Below, piece by piece: positions 12,849 to 23,529 of a stretch of 64,000 nt of DNA (the first letter of the stretch is position 1; the number at the start of each line of letters is the position of its first letter). The translations under genes and the position numbers were made by a program. The notes beneath the pieces are model-generated. The model ran no database searches, was not told the DNA's origin, and worked only from the letters and a program-made list of their open reading frames with translations. This stretch comes from Brachynemurus nebulosus (lineage: Eukaryota > Arthropoda > Insecta > Neuroptera > Myrmeleontidae). The stretch lies in NCBI GenBank assembly GCA_035578155.1, contig JAPWDM010000059.1, forward strand, positions 637,501 to 701,500. Reading direction: 5' to 3'.

Positions 12849-13414
12849 CACCAAAACCTCGCTTTGCGTCGTTTCGTTTTGCGTTTTTTCGAAGTTGCAT
12901 CGCTGCTGAATTAGTACTAATTTTCACTGTGCGTCGTTAAATTTTCGAAGTTGCGTTGTTTTAGGTTCGAGTCTTTAATTTTTTTTTCAAAATTTTTTGA
13001 AATTTCCTTTTTTTTTTAAAAGATAGTACGACTTTGTTGTAATATGGTGGATATGTATCTATTGATGTTGTAATAAAGATTGATAATAGATGGCAACTAC
13101 TTTGAGCGTGTTGGTATAAAACTAAAATAAATGTGTATTACGAAATTAATTAAACAGACAGTGATTAATTTTTACTTTGTTTTTATAAATTAATTGATTA
13201 TTTTATTTTGTTTTGTATGTATGTAATAAAATTTTATATTATTTTTGTCTTTTAAATATTTACATACTTTGTTCAATTTTCTTTTTAAAAAGTAGTATTT
13301 TCGTAACCCTGAAACCTATCTTCGATCTTTACATGGTTTTCTATAGAAAATCATAATTCACATTGCGTCGTGTTTTTTTGGAACGTAACCACGACGCAAA
13401 TCGAGGTCTTGGTG
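12849..13414. mobile_element. TA-flanked MITE, probably pogo/Tigger-like
   Basis: Terminal repeats CACCAAAACCTCGCTTTGCG and CGCAAATCGAGGTCTTGGTG are flanked by TA (12847-12848, 13415-13416). The motif CTCGCTTTGCGTCGTT is repeated and inverted internally. No coding frame. Confidence 0.75.
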
Positions 13415-13416
13415 TA

Positions 13417-14510
13417 CTGAAAATGGGTTCCTATATTGGATTTCTACTGTGTTGATTATATAACTCATTTGATTGTTTTAAAATTAATATGTATATAAAA
13501 TGAGTCTACCCTTATTGTATACTCTACATTATACAACATATATATGAATTTAATATAATATGTAAGTAGGTATATAATATATTTATGAAACATTTTAATG
13601 TGTAGTGGTATACACAAAACTGAAATAATATATAGTAATGTTGTAGATCAATAAGCGAAAAAGCCGCCACTTGCCACATATAGATGAAACATGCCGCAGT
13701 ATAATCCTTTATGGCACACAAATCATTCGGAGTTTGAATATATATACATAGGTATTTGAATAAAATGCGACAAAAAAGTTGTTATTTTTTTTTAATAATT
13801 AAAAAGGTATTGATTTTGTTTTACAAAAATTTTTGTAAAAATTATTTTTTTATGAATATTTTATAAATAAAATTTTTTTGAGATAGATTGAATAAATTAC
13901 CCTAATGTTTTAATTGTTATGCTAGGCAAATGCCATTACACATTGGTATAATAGATTGCATACTATTACTTGCTAGTGTTACGATTGTTTAGCTAATGCA
14001 TGTTCCGTTCAACAATAATTGAAGTTTGGATTACACAATTTTATTATTATTAGGTATGGTTCATTTCAGTTAAATTTAACCATGCTTCGTCACTTTGAAT
14101 TTAAATAATTTCCGTTTTCTGAGCTTTATCTCTTTTATTATTGCATTTATGTAAATTTTAAATTTGTAGTGTATTTTTAGAAAAGAATAGAAGATTGATT
14201 TGGTTCGAATATAAGAATTATTTAATTTTTTAACGAAAACTCACGATCAATTGTATCTGAAATGAGGTATATTTTTATACATATTGTAGCAATCGGAAAT
14301 CATTGTGCAAGAACGACGTTTGGGGTGTTATTTATTTTGGTCTTTAGGAAATTGGTTCTAAACAAAATCTCAATATTTACTATTTTGATATTTTACTGGC
14401 GAATTTAAATGAAAAAAAATTGGGGCGACAGGTCTACCCACACTGTCAACTTCTCATTGGGTATCCTTAAAGACTAGAGACTACTGTAAATAAGTAATTA
14501 TTGTTCCATT
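13417..14510. other. Intergenic, nothing recognised
   Basis: AT-rich sequence without a supported gene or a clear repeat boundary. Confidence 0.4.
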
Positions 14511-14930
14511 TCAGGGGGCTCCTCTCCCGAAACCCCTAAAGGGCTTTACCCCTTGTACCCCACTGGGAAGCTTCGCGGCCTGTATCCCGTGGGGGACTCA
14601 ATCCTCGAGATATTCGAGACGATAAATATTTCACAAAAAGTTTTTAATTTCGTTTTTTATTATGAAAAACAAACCGCTAATTCGAAGTTGCTGCAAACTT
14701 TATGCGGTCTTCATTTTTTAATTACGAATTATTTTTTAATTTAATGAAATTAGTCCAAAGTTGCTATCATCATTTGTTTTCGAGATATGCGAGACGAAAA
14801 AGAATTCACGAACGAACGAACGAACTAACAAATGCACACACAGACATCACACTAAAAACGATGGATTCGGATTCGAGTGAACTTGAAACGTGGAGATATG
14901 TCCAAATTAGCGATTCGTAAAATTGGATCT
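14511..14930 (+). repeat. Unclassified, locally GC-richer segment
   Basis: From 14515 (GGGGGCTCCTCTCCCG) to about 14600 the composition is far less AT-rich than its surroundings and contains several short inverted words (CCCCTAAAGGG). It ends with a short (GAAC)n run near 14811-14826. Two overlapping frames (14553-14744, 14702-14920) match nothing I know. It could be a decayed retroelement or a repeat unit; this cannot be decided from one copy. Confidence 0.3.
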
Positions 14931-15248
14931 ATTACAAAAACTTCCAATGGGAAGTTAATAAATTAATTTGGTTTTACACCTTCAATTTCAAAATGAAAAT
15001 ACTTTTATTTTTTCACTTATCACTTGCAGAATAAATGTGCCAAATTTTAGCTTTCTAGTTTTGTGGAAGTATGTAAATTAACCATAAATAAATCAGTGAG
15101 AGCTTTGTTTTATATATACCTACGTGTATAAGTAAAGATTACTAGTTTTATTGAAGCTGGTAAACGTGAAGTTTTGTAAAGAATTAAACTCGATTTTCAA
15201 CATTAATTCTAACCAACATAGCGGTGAAAACTGATTTATTTATTTTTT

Positions 15249-15732
15249 CTACTCCTACCATTGAGAGTAACATTTTGTGCACGGCTAACTATATGTAAAA
15301 ATTGATAATTGCTCACACTGTGAGGAAATAGCAGTGGGAAATTATTTCGCACGGCTTAATATAATAAAAAAGTTGGCTATGTCTGATTTAATATATAATG
15401 TCATATGTAATCCTAAAAATATACATATGTATGTTGATTATTTATTATTGTTTCCATAGTTTCAATGTATGCTTTGGCAAAAATTTGAACATCTTACCAC
15501 TGATATTATAAATTAAAAAAATTTTTACTACTTATTTGAATTTTATTTTAATTATTTATGTTAAATATTACGAAAATAAATGTGCTCGTAGAAAAAGTAT
15601 AGTGTAAAATACGTGGGGAAAGCTTATTTCTCACTCATATGAATTGTTGCATTCGCTATGCGGGCTCGCGCAACAAACTCATATTCGTCAGAAATAAGCC
15701 TCTCTTTCCACTTATTGTACAATATACTACTA
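15249..15732 (+). repeat. Fold-back repeat, family F, copy 2
   Basis: Same sequence as 5455-5956 on the other strand: starts CTACTCCTACCATTG, contains GTGCACGGCTAACTATATG, and ends in the hairpin region with CTCGCGCAACAAACTC and CCACTTATTGTACAATATAC. A truncated relative is at 60107-60366. Confidence 0.75.
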
Positions 15733-16330
15733 TTAAATATTTAACATAATAAAACTAAAACACCCGGTATAAATCATAAACCAAGTTTAGTGCTTGAGTG
15801 TCATCTGTTGAGGCTTACAGAAAGTTTATATTCATTTTAATAGAATTCTGTACTACATATTTTGTTTGACATTTTTCGACATTTTGGAAATTTTTATTTG
15901 AAAAGATTTGAAAGTTAAGGGAGGTTAAGTACGAAAAAATAATTAAAAAATGAAAATTTAATATTATTAAGGCTTTAGTTTTAAATTTGAAATTTAGGTA
16001 AAAATAAATTATGAAAAATTCCTCGATACGCATTTAAATATTTTACTGTCAATTGTTTCTATTTTATATATATTTTCCTTTAAATACCGTGTGCATTTTA
16101 TAATTTAGAATTTTCTATAAACTGTTTATTTTCACAAACTGTTCTATACAATTTTTACAGACATTTTTATAATTAATTTTAAAATAATCTTTTATTGTGA
16201 AATACGATTTTTTAAATGACAGTTTGTATATTATTTTAAATATTTTGAAGTTTTGAATTGTAATAACTTTTACATTTTTTTTCATTTAGAAAAAAAAAAA
16301 TTATATTTATTAAGAAGTAATTAAAATAAT
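15733..16330. other. Upstream region of TBCE
   Basis: About 600 bp of AT-rich sequence before the TBCE start codon, with no repeat family recognised. The promoter and transcription start must lie here or in an unseen upstream exon, but no core promoter motif is convincing in this composition. Confidence 0.4.
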
Positions 16331-19300
16331 ATGGTAGCAACAAAATTAATGGCATCATCCGAACTTGATGTATTACCTCGAAAAAGTGCAGATGTGATAA
16401 ACGTGAACCCCGAAAACTTTCAAGTTGGAATGCGAATTTCTTGCGGCGATGATATTGGCACAATTCGATATATCGGTGAAGTGGAAGGATATAGTGGACA
16501 ATGGCTCGGAATAGATTGGGATAATCCGAAACGAGGAAAACACAATGGCACTGTCGGCACAAATTGTTACTTTGTTGCAAGGTTCAAAAAACTAATCTGA
16601 TTTTTGTTTGATTTGGGTGTAATTTTGAGTATTTTCATGCAGACATAGTACGTCTGGATCATTTGTCCGTCCTCAAAAAGTTACTTCAGGTATAACAATT
16701 GATGAAGCGCTTCGATGGAAATATTCGGGTGCGTTTGACGAAGAGGAGGAGAAATTAATACAGGAAAATCTCGAGTCGGTATCGAAAACAATAAACGCCC
16801 CATTTTTAGAACTAGTTGGATTCAATAAATTAGGAAACATACAAAGGTACGTCAATTTTGGATTTTTAGCGAATTTCCAGAATGAAATTCAGCTATTACA
16901 GTCACTGTCATGACGCGACTTGAGCCCGGGACTATGGCAGAAATTTGTTTTGAGGTCCCTAAAAACCGAAAATAATATTCACTAAAATTTATATATGTAT
17001 ATATGTATATATGTATATATGTATATATGTATATATGTATATATGTATATATGTATATATGTATATATGTATATATGTATATATGTGTCCGCACGATAAC
17101 TCTCGAACGAAATGTCCTAGGTTTACGAAATTTGGTGAAAATGTTGGAAGTCGCAAACCGTTGGACAAGTTCATTAACCAGGCATGTCCGATGCCCGGAA
17201 CATGTTTTTTTTGGCAATTTTCGTGGAAAAAAATATAATTCTGCCAACATTTCCCATTAATCAAAAATTTTTGCGACATTTTTCTACACCAGCGGTTTCC
17301 AAACTATAAAAAATCTTACCTCTGTCGCTCCCCTCTTAAAAAACTTTATAAACAATTCGTAAATTATTTTTTTATTGAAAAAACTTGGCGGACGACAGGT
17401 TTATACGACACTTGAGAGGAAACCGTTAATCAGACACGTATTCGATATATTTTCGCGCTAACATGACTCGGATCACTTGAGAATTATTATTGTTAAAATA
17501 ATACGTACAGTAACAAGCAGAAAAATCAGCGTTAAGGGGTTACATGGCTTTTTTTTAACAAAAAAACCTAATTTATTTCAACTTCTGGCAATTTTTTTCT
17601 ATTAATAAATGCTTATGGCTTGTACTTGAACAAGGGGATTTAAAAAAATAAAATTTCAATTTTTTACAATGTTTTAGACAAAAAATCTTGATTTTTAGTA
17701 AAAATTTTCGTGTTTTTCCGTTGATTTTCTACTCGTAAAATAAGATTTAATGAACGGAAACAGTAATTCTTCGTTCAAGTACAAGCCATAAGCATCTACT
17801 AATAGAAAAAATTTTGTTTTTTATTTTAGGTAAGAATGTCATGAGTTACTCTGCTTACGGCGAAAAAGCAGCGATTTTCGAAAACTAGCTGCCAATGGCC
17901 TAATTATTTATTTATTTTATTTTTTCATAAAATTTTTTTTATAGTACCTATCTCAAAATAATACATAATAATATGCCAAAAGTTGAAATAAATTATATTT
18001 TATTATATTGTAAAAAAAAGTCGAAAAAATAGTGTTTTTTTGTTAAAAAAGATCCATGTAACTCCTTAATATAAAATGTCCATCATTTGATAATTATGTT
18101 TGAGCGCTTATTCTTAAAACCATGATTTTATCAAAACGACAACGATATTTGCAATTAATCTGCGCCCCCTGGTGAACATTGCGCGCCCCTCAGTTTGGAA
18201 ACCGCTGTTCTACACCACTAAAAAGGGGAGAAAAAATCACATAAAAAGATCACTAAACAATTATTCTATGTTAACTAGTTTCCGAGAAAAACTAATTTTT
18301 GTAAACGGAAATTCGCTATGTTATGCAGGATGCTGCGACAGGAGTATTTAACCTTTTGTACACGTTATGAAGTTTCGGGTTTTTCTAGTGATTTTAAACA
18401 GTTACAAGTTGCTGGTCTACGAGGTCTAAATATAAATGATAGCGGTGATTTACACAAATTTTCACAACTCTGTCCAAATTTACGCGAATTAGATATTTCG
18501 AAAAATTTATTTACGTCCTGGATTTCGATCTACGACATATGCGGGGGACTGAAAAATTTAACACGCCTCAATGTTAGCGAGAATAAACTTATTATCCCCG
18601 AAGAAATCCCGAATGGAATTTTATATCAAATTAAAATCGTGGTCTGCGGTCAAATGGAGTTAACCTGGCATCAAATAGTTCATTTATCGCAAGCGTGGCC
18701 AAACGTGGAAGAACTTCGAGTGCCACTCAATAATATTACCAATTTGGATACCACATATAATATTAACGACATATTTCCAAAATTATCGTCACTTTTTTTG
18801 CAAAATAATCCAATTTCTTCGTGGCATGAAATCAATAAAATTGGCTCGTTGGATTCGTTACGAAAGTTAATCGTGACTGAATGCGAATTAACGGAAATCG
18901 AATTTCCCGATTGTGCGCCAACGGAAAAGACGAATTTATTTAAAAATCTTCAATGTTTATCGATCGCTGAAAATAAAATAAATCATGTAAGTGTAGAAAA
19001 GCTTGAATATTTTCAGAAAAATTTGATAATGTTTCGGATTTTCAGTGGAAATCAATATCAGAGCTAGAAAAATTACGCAATCTTGTGGAATTGCGTTGCA
19101 CGAAAAATCCGTTTGATGAAGGCATGAATGTGGCTACGACGTTTCAGTTGATTTTAGCTCGAATTGGAAATTTGAAGGTTCGATCAATTTTAGGAATTTG
19201 TTTATTAACCCATGTTGACTATAAGGAGAGGGTCAAGTATGATCATCACCGATGTCAATTAAATTTCGTCGACTAGTAGAGCATAATATCAATATTAAAA

Positions 19301-19643
19301 ATTTACAATATTAAGATTCACCTCTCAAAAACACAGGAGATATTTTTATTTAAAATTTGGATAAAAATACAAGATATAATCCAGTTATTTAGAAGCTAGC
19401 TTTCAACAAGGTGGCAACAATTTTCAAAATATGAACATTTTACATTTCGAAAAATGTAAAAATTCTCCTTATCTTGTAAAAATATGTTATCCACATATTT
19501 TTACATTTTTCAAAATTTAAAAATTTCTTATTTTAAGTTTTAATGTATCTAATTGACTTGTGTTTATGTGATATATTGCGCGTACTCTTTCTCAACCTCG
19601 TATATCAAAAACTGCATGTTTTAGGATACACAAAAAACAAAAT

Positions 19644-19706
<63 letters not shown>

Positions 19707-20465
19707 TTATTATACTTATCTATATATATTTATATATGTAGGTAGCCAACATCAAAGGGTGTAATTAGCATAAATTTTAAGTTCATAATGATGACGAAAT
19801 TTGATTGAAATCGGTGACGATCATACCTGAACCTCTCCTTGTCAGATCCTCATGTAAAATTTGGAGGGGTTAAAGAATTGACGGAATACTAAACATTAAA
19901 AATTACTAAATAATTGTCTTGGTTATGTATTTTTAGAATTTGAATGGTACCGAATTAACTGCCGAAGAAAAACGTGGCGCCGAATACGATTATTTAAAGA
20001 AACATGCCGAAGAATGGATAGCATGTCAAAAAGACCCAACACGTTTAGAAAATTTCATCAAGGAACATCCTAGATATCCGTCATTAGTAGAAAGTACAAT
20101 TGTCCAAATTTAAATCGCGCCAGAAAAAAATTCAGTTTTCTAAAAATAATCCTTTATTTTCAGAATACGGATCCCCCGAGGAAATGATACATAAAAGTAA
20201 AACTTTTAGTCTGTCATCGAATTTACTCGAATTGGAAATTGTGAATACAACCACCGGTCAAACAATTGTCAAAAAAGTTCCACCAAATATGGCCGTACAG
20301 AAATTTATCACGCTTCTGCAACGATTGTTTAAATTGAGGTCAACGCCAAATTTGTATTATATTAGCGCAAAAGATCCAAGTTGTGAACGCTATATTGATA
20401 ACAATTTAAAAGATTTACGTTTCTATTCGTTAGAAAATGGCGACAAAATATTAATAAAAGAATAA
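16331..20465 (+). CDS. Tbce: Tubulin-folding cofactor E (tubulin-specific chaperone E)
   Basis: Six exons: 16331-16581, 16643-16846, 18389-18986, 19046-19177, 19937-20093, 20164-20465. Phases agree throughout and give 547 aa (human TBCE is 527). Visible domains: an N-terminal CAP-Gly domain (residues about 30-100) with the GKHNG tubulin-tail-binding motif at 69-73 and GSFVRP at 89-94; leucine-rich repeats over about 155-400 (NLRELDISKNLF, NLTRLNVSENKL); a C-terminal ubiquitin-like domain (about 460-547) ending with LENGDKILIKE. In the known pathway, cofactor E binds alpha-tubulin and, with cofactors B, C, D and Arl2, assembles or dissociates the alpha/beta dimer in the cytosol. The ATG at 16331 is chosen because the CAP-Gly begins about 30 codons later; ATG 16349 in the same frame is an alternative. 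Intron 2 (1542 nt) is swollen by a repeat carrying a hAT element. The acceptor at 18388/18389 is preferred because it restores the family's continuous sequence (NIQ-SDFKQLQV); an in-phase competing acceptor lies in the repeat. Confidence 0.95.
16990..17086. repeat. (TATATATG)n minisatellite
   Basis: About 12 tandem copies of an 8-bp unit, in the place where other copies of this repeat family have plain TA/CA tracts. Confidence 0.95.
17290..18207. mobile_element. Complete hAT-type non-autonomous element, nested in a repeat
   Basis: Ends CAGCGGTTTCCAAACT and AGTTTGGAAACCGCTG are inverted repeats. The 8-bp TTCTACAC flank occurs at 17282-17289 and 18208-18215 without mismatch. The 918-bp interior lacks any transposase frame. 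The copy at 180-990 shares most of it. As it sits inside the intron-2 repeat, it is the younger insertion of the two. Confidence 0.9.
19223..19840. mobile_element. Fold-back MITE in TBCE intron 4
   Basis: About 50-bp inverted arms: left 19223-19271 (AAGGAGAGGGTCAAGTATG...), right 19791-19840 (...CATACCTGAACCTCTCCTT), with a few mismatches. The interior includes a (TA)n tract (19648-19700). No coding frame and no clear target duplication. Confidence 0.7.
19648..19700. repeat. (TA)n microsatellite
   Basis: About 26 TA units inside the fold-back element of TBCE intron 4. Confidence 0.95.
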
Positions 20466-22660
20466 ATTAATTTTCTCCTAACTGCCCCTTTTTTGTATTC
20501 TTTGATTTTGAGTTTTTGATTCTGATCTCATTTTTGTATTTGTCACCATTTTCTCTGCGTAAAAGTTGTTGAGCTTAACATTTTGTAGTAATGTGTTTTG
20601 TTTTTTCTTAAACAAGACTTTTCATTCATTTAACATGCTTTAATTTTTCTTTTTAAAATATTAAATAATAAATATATATATTTGTTTAATTATTGTTTTT
20701 ATTTTTTTTTTATAAATAAAATTTATTAATAAATGTTTATTGTGTTATTTACTTAAATATTATTAAATCCAATCAAAAACAAGTTGAAAAATTAAAAAAA
20801 AATGCTTCAAACTATTTACATGAGTTATAAATACACAGAAATTAATATTCCATTTTCAAAAGTAGCGCTAAAACGATTTGTGACGTAATTGTCCATTAAA
20901 TATAAGTTATCTCCCGTCAATGAGATCATAGCATGCGCAACGTATGGAGTATGACCGACATTTTTTCTTCTCATATTGAATTTTCAAAACTAATTTTCAG
21001 CTTTTTCTATAAGGTGAATATAAATTTTTAAATTAATAACTATTTTAATTTTTGATGGAACTTGTAGTAAACATTTACCATTTCATACACCAAATATTAG
21101 ATTTGACAAGTAGGCATTAGTTGTGACAAATTCTATCATATTACGTTCGGTGACACTATCTACAATCCAGCTTTCAGTTTTTTTAAAACAAGATTAAAAT
21201 TATTACACATTTCTTAATTATGTCACATGAAGGCGCCACGAAATTTTTATTTACTTTTTTTTAAACTATAATTTTATGTGCTTTTATTTTTTATCGCCAG
21301 ATAGCATTGCTGCGAGAACTACTTAAGAGAGTTGTATTAAAATAGGTGGCCCATGGTCACCGCAATGCTAACAACAAATTTAATGTTGGTCATAATCATA
21401 AATCATACCATAGCATCAGAAAGTTAATAAGTGAAGATATTGGAATTTAGGAAAGTTATAAGGTCGTAAGTTACAAACCTGCTTAACTTAAAATAGTATA
21501 TTACGTGATTGAGGTTGTTAATTGCATATTACACACGCGCGGAAAAGTTACAGCGGCATACAGTAATAGAGACAACATATCTATCTCTATACTACTGGAA
21601 CTAGTGCAACCAGTAAGAGATAGAAAATATGTTATATACGTGCATGGGTTTACTTTATATTTGTGCGATATTGTGTATTTGTGTGAGTAACGGAGATGGT
21701 AGTGGCGGTCACGTGGTTCAGCTGTTGCATACATAGCTATGACACCACACGTATGTACTAGGGAATGTAACAATATCAACAACAATCAAATCCATTGTCT
21801 TGTGATTGACCTACTCATTGACTGCTACTGAGAGATTGACTACTAAGTAGCCTAATGTACCCAGAAATGCCCACTGATGATTACAGAAAAGAGATAGTTA
21901 CTGTATCTCTGTACTCTGGGGTAATATGCCTTACAATTGAGTCGCATTCCCACGGGAAAATGGAAAAACTATTTTGAGCATCTACACACATTACGCCAAT
22001 TTACATATTTCATAAAAAATTTCATAACTATAGTACCAAAAATTGTAAATAAATTTTGTAGTTTGGAAATTTTTCTGAATTTTAAATAAAAAAAAAAAAA
22101 AAAAATGTTGCTAATTGTGTACCGAAAAATACAATAAATACACAATTGTCAATTTGAAGACAATTTAATGTATTTTGTGTTGCAAGAAACTACAAATTGG
22201 AAAAAGAAACTACTCAACGTTTCGCGTGAACAACGTCACGGGTACGACTAGTATACAATATAATAATTAGTAAAAGTGTAGTAACCTGTAGTATTTTATT
22301 TACGTATACATGCGTGTAAAGAGCCATTATTTGTACAGATGTTTGTAAAGACATAGCTTACCTAGATAGTATTTTGTACAATAAACAAGCAATTTCATGG
22401 TAGTCGTAGATAAAATATTAAGTATCTAATCTACCTATATTTCAATTTTTGCTATAAAAATTTTAATAAATTTTTGTATTTACTTCCTTATATTTAGTAA
22501 TTTTTATTCGCCTAACCATCCTGGGTAATTTCAGTTTTAAAAATAATTCTGGTGCCAGTCAACAGTTCACGGCCAGCAGATAAAAAAATATAGATCTATT
22601 CAGTTTTGATAAAAAATAATATAGATACCTAAGAATGAATCAAACAGAAAGGAAATAGTT
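20466..22660. other. Intergenic region downstream of TBCE
   Basis: Starts with the TBCE 3' untranslated region: AATAAA-type signals overlap the stop region (20462) and recur near 20667 and 20714. Beyond that is AT-rich sequence without a supported gene. Overlapping frames on both strands near 21501-21785 are mutual shadows. Confidence 0.5.
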
Positions 22661-23295
22661 ATTTGTGTATTAAGAGCGCAAAATGGTGCTTTGCCGCTCG
22701 ATTGAGAATGTTGACGCGCGACGCCGCCAGGCAGAGCGCGTTAATCTCATGAGAGCGGCAAGTCATTTTGTGCTCGAATTACACATAAAATTTTTTCTAC
22801 GATCTTATAAATTTTTTTTTTATTTAAAAGATACTTGAAAAAATAATAATGGACGTTATATTTGCTTTAATATTATAATTTTTGCAGCTTCAGAAATATC
22901 TGGAGGTGTACTTGAGAAATCACTGTCACTATTACATATTTCTGTCATATATATACATATTTTTTAAATATTTTTTTCTTATTATTTATTAATTATAGTT
23001 ATTTATTATTTTTAATTAATATTTTGCAGTTATTTTGAAATTTAATAAAATTAATATTTCACTTGATCACGATAATTTTAGAATCTGTTTATTTGTTACC
23101 ATAGAAAATATAAACAACGCCTACCCGATTTGTAATTAAATATACGTTGAGCGAGCGACAAAGTATTACTTTGCCGCGTTAAAGCGCAAAGTAGTACTTC
23201 GTTGCTCGGCAACGACAGTCTTCGGCAAATACACATTTTGTGCTCTCTTTACAGAGCGCAAAAGCCTACTTTCCACTAAGATTGTAGAAAAAATC
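22661..23295. repeat. Pair of hairpin-forming repeats
   Basis: At 22664-22792 arms with GAGCGCAAAATGGTGC and GTCATTTTGTGCTC surround a CG-rich centre (GACGCGCGACGCCGCC). At about 23140-23290 a second hairpin region has CAAAGTATTACTTTGCCGC words and GTGCTCTCTTTACAGAGCGC. Both contain GAGCGCAAA/TTTGCGCTC and lie near TTTTTTCTACGATC or ATTGTAGAAAAAATC ends, so they may be the two ends of one fold-back element or two related ones. Confidence 0.5.
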
Positions 23296-23529
23296 ATTTT
23301 TTTGTCAGTTTTAAGTCATTCTTCCGTTAGTTTAAGTTCATATCGTGACTTGAAACGAAATATAAGTGGATCCAACATTTCTGATCAGCAGTGTAAGCTT
23401 CTATGAGGAAAACAATCAAGAAATTCACATCACGTCTGTATAAATACAAGCTGATTAAATAAATTACCACAAATGAAAATAAATATACTCAATTGTTTGA
23501 ATCTATATTGTTAAAATTTCTTATTAACA

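Larger units (their letters stand above)
16866..18348 (-). repeat. Microsatellite-core repeat, copy 4, in TBCE intron 2
   Basis: Reverse-oriented copy: starts TAGCGAATTTCCAGAATG, has an 8-bp-unit tract (16990-17086), and ends GCTATGTTATGCAGGATGC then GCGACAGGAGTAT. It is split by the hAT-type element 17290-18207. Its last 30 bp reach to within about 40 bp of the TBCE exon 3 acceptor. Confidence 0.8.

Noticed and set aside
19085..19276. A separate small gene within TBCE
   Set aside because: It is TBCE exon 4 read through its donor into the intron; the spliced frame continues in exon 5.
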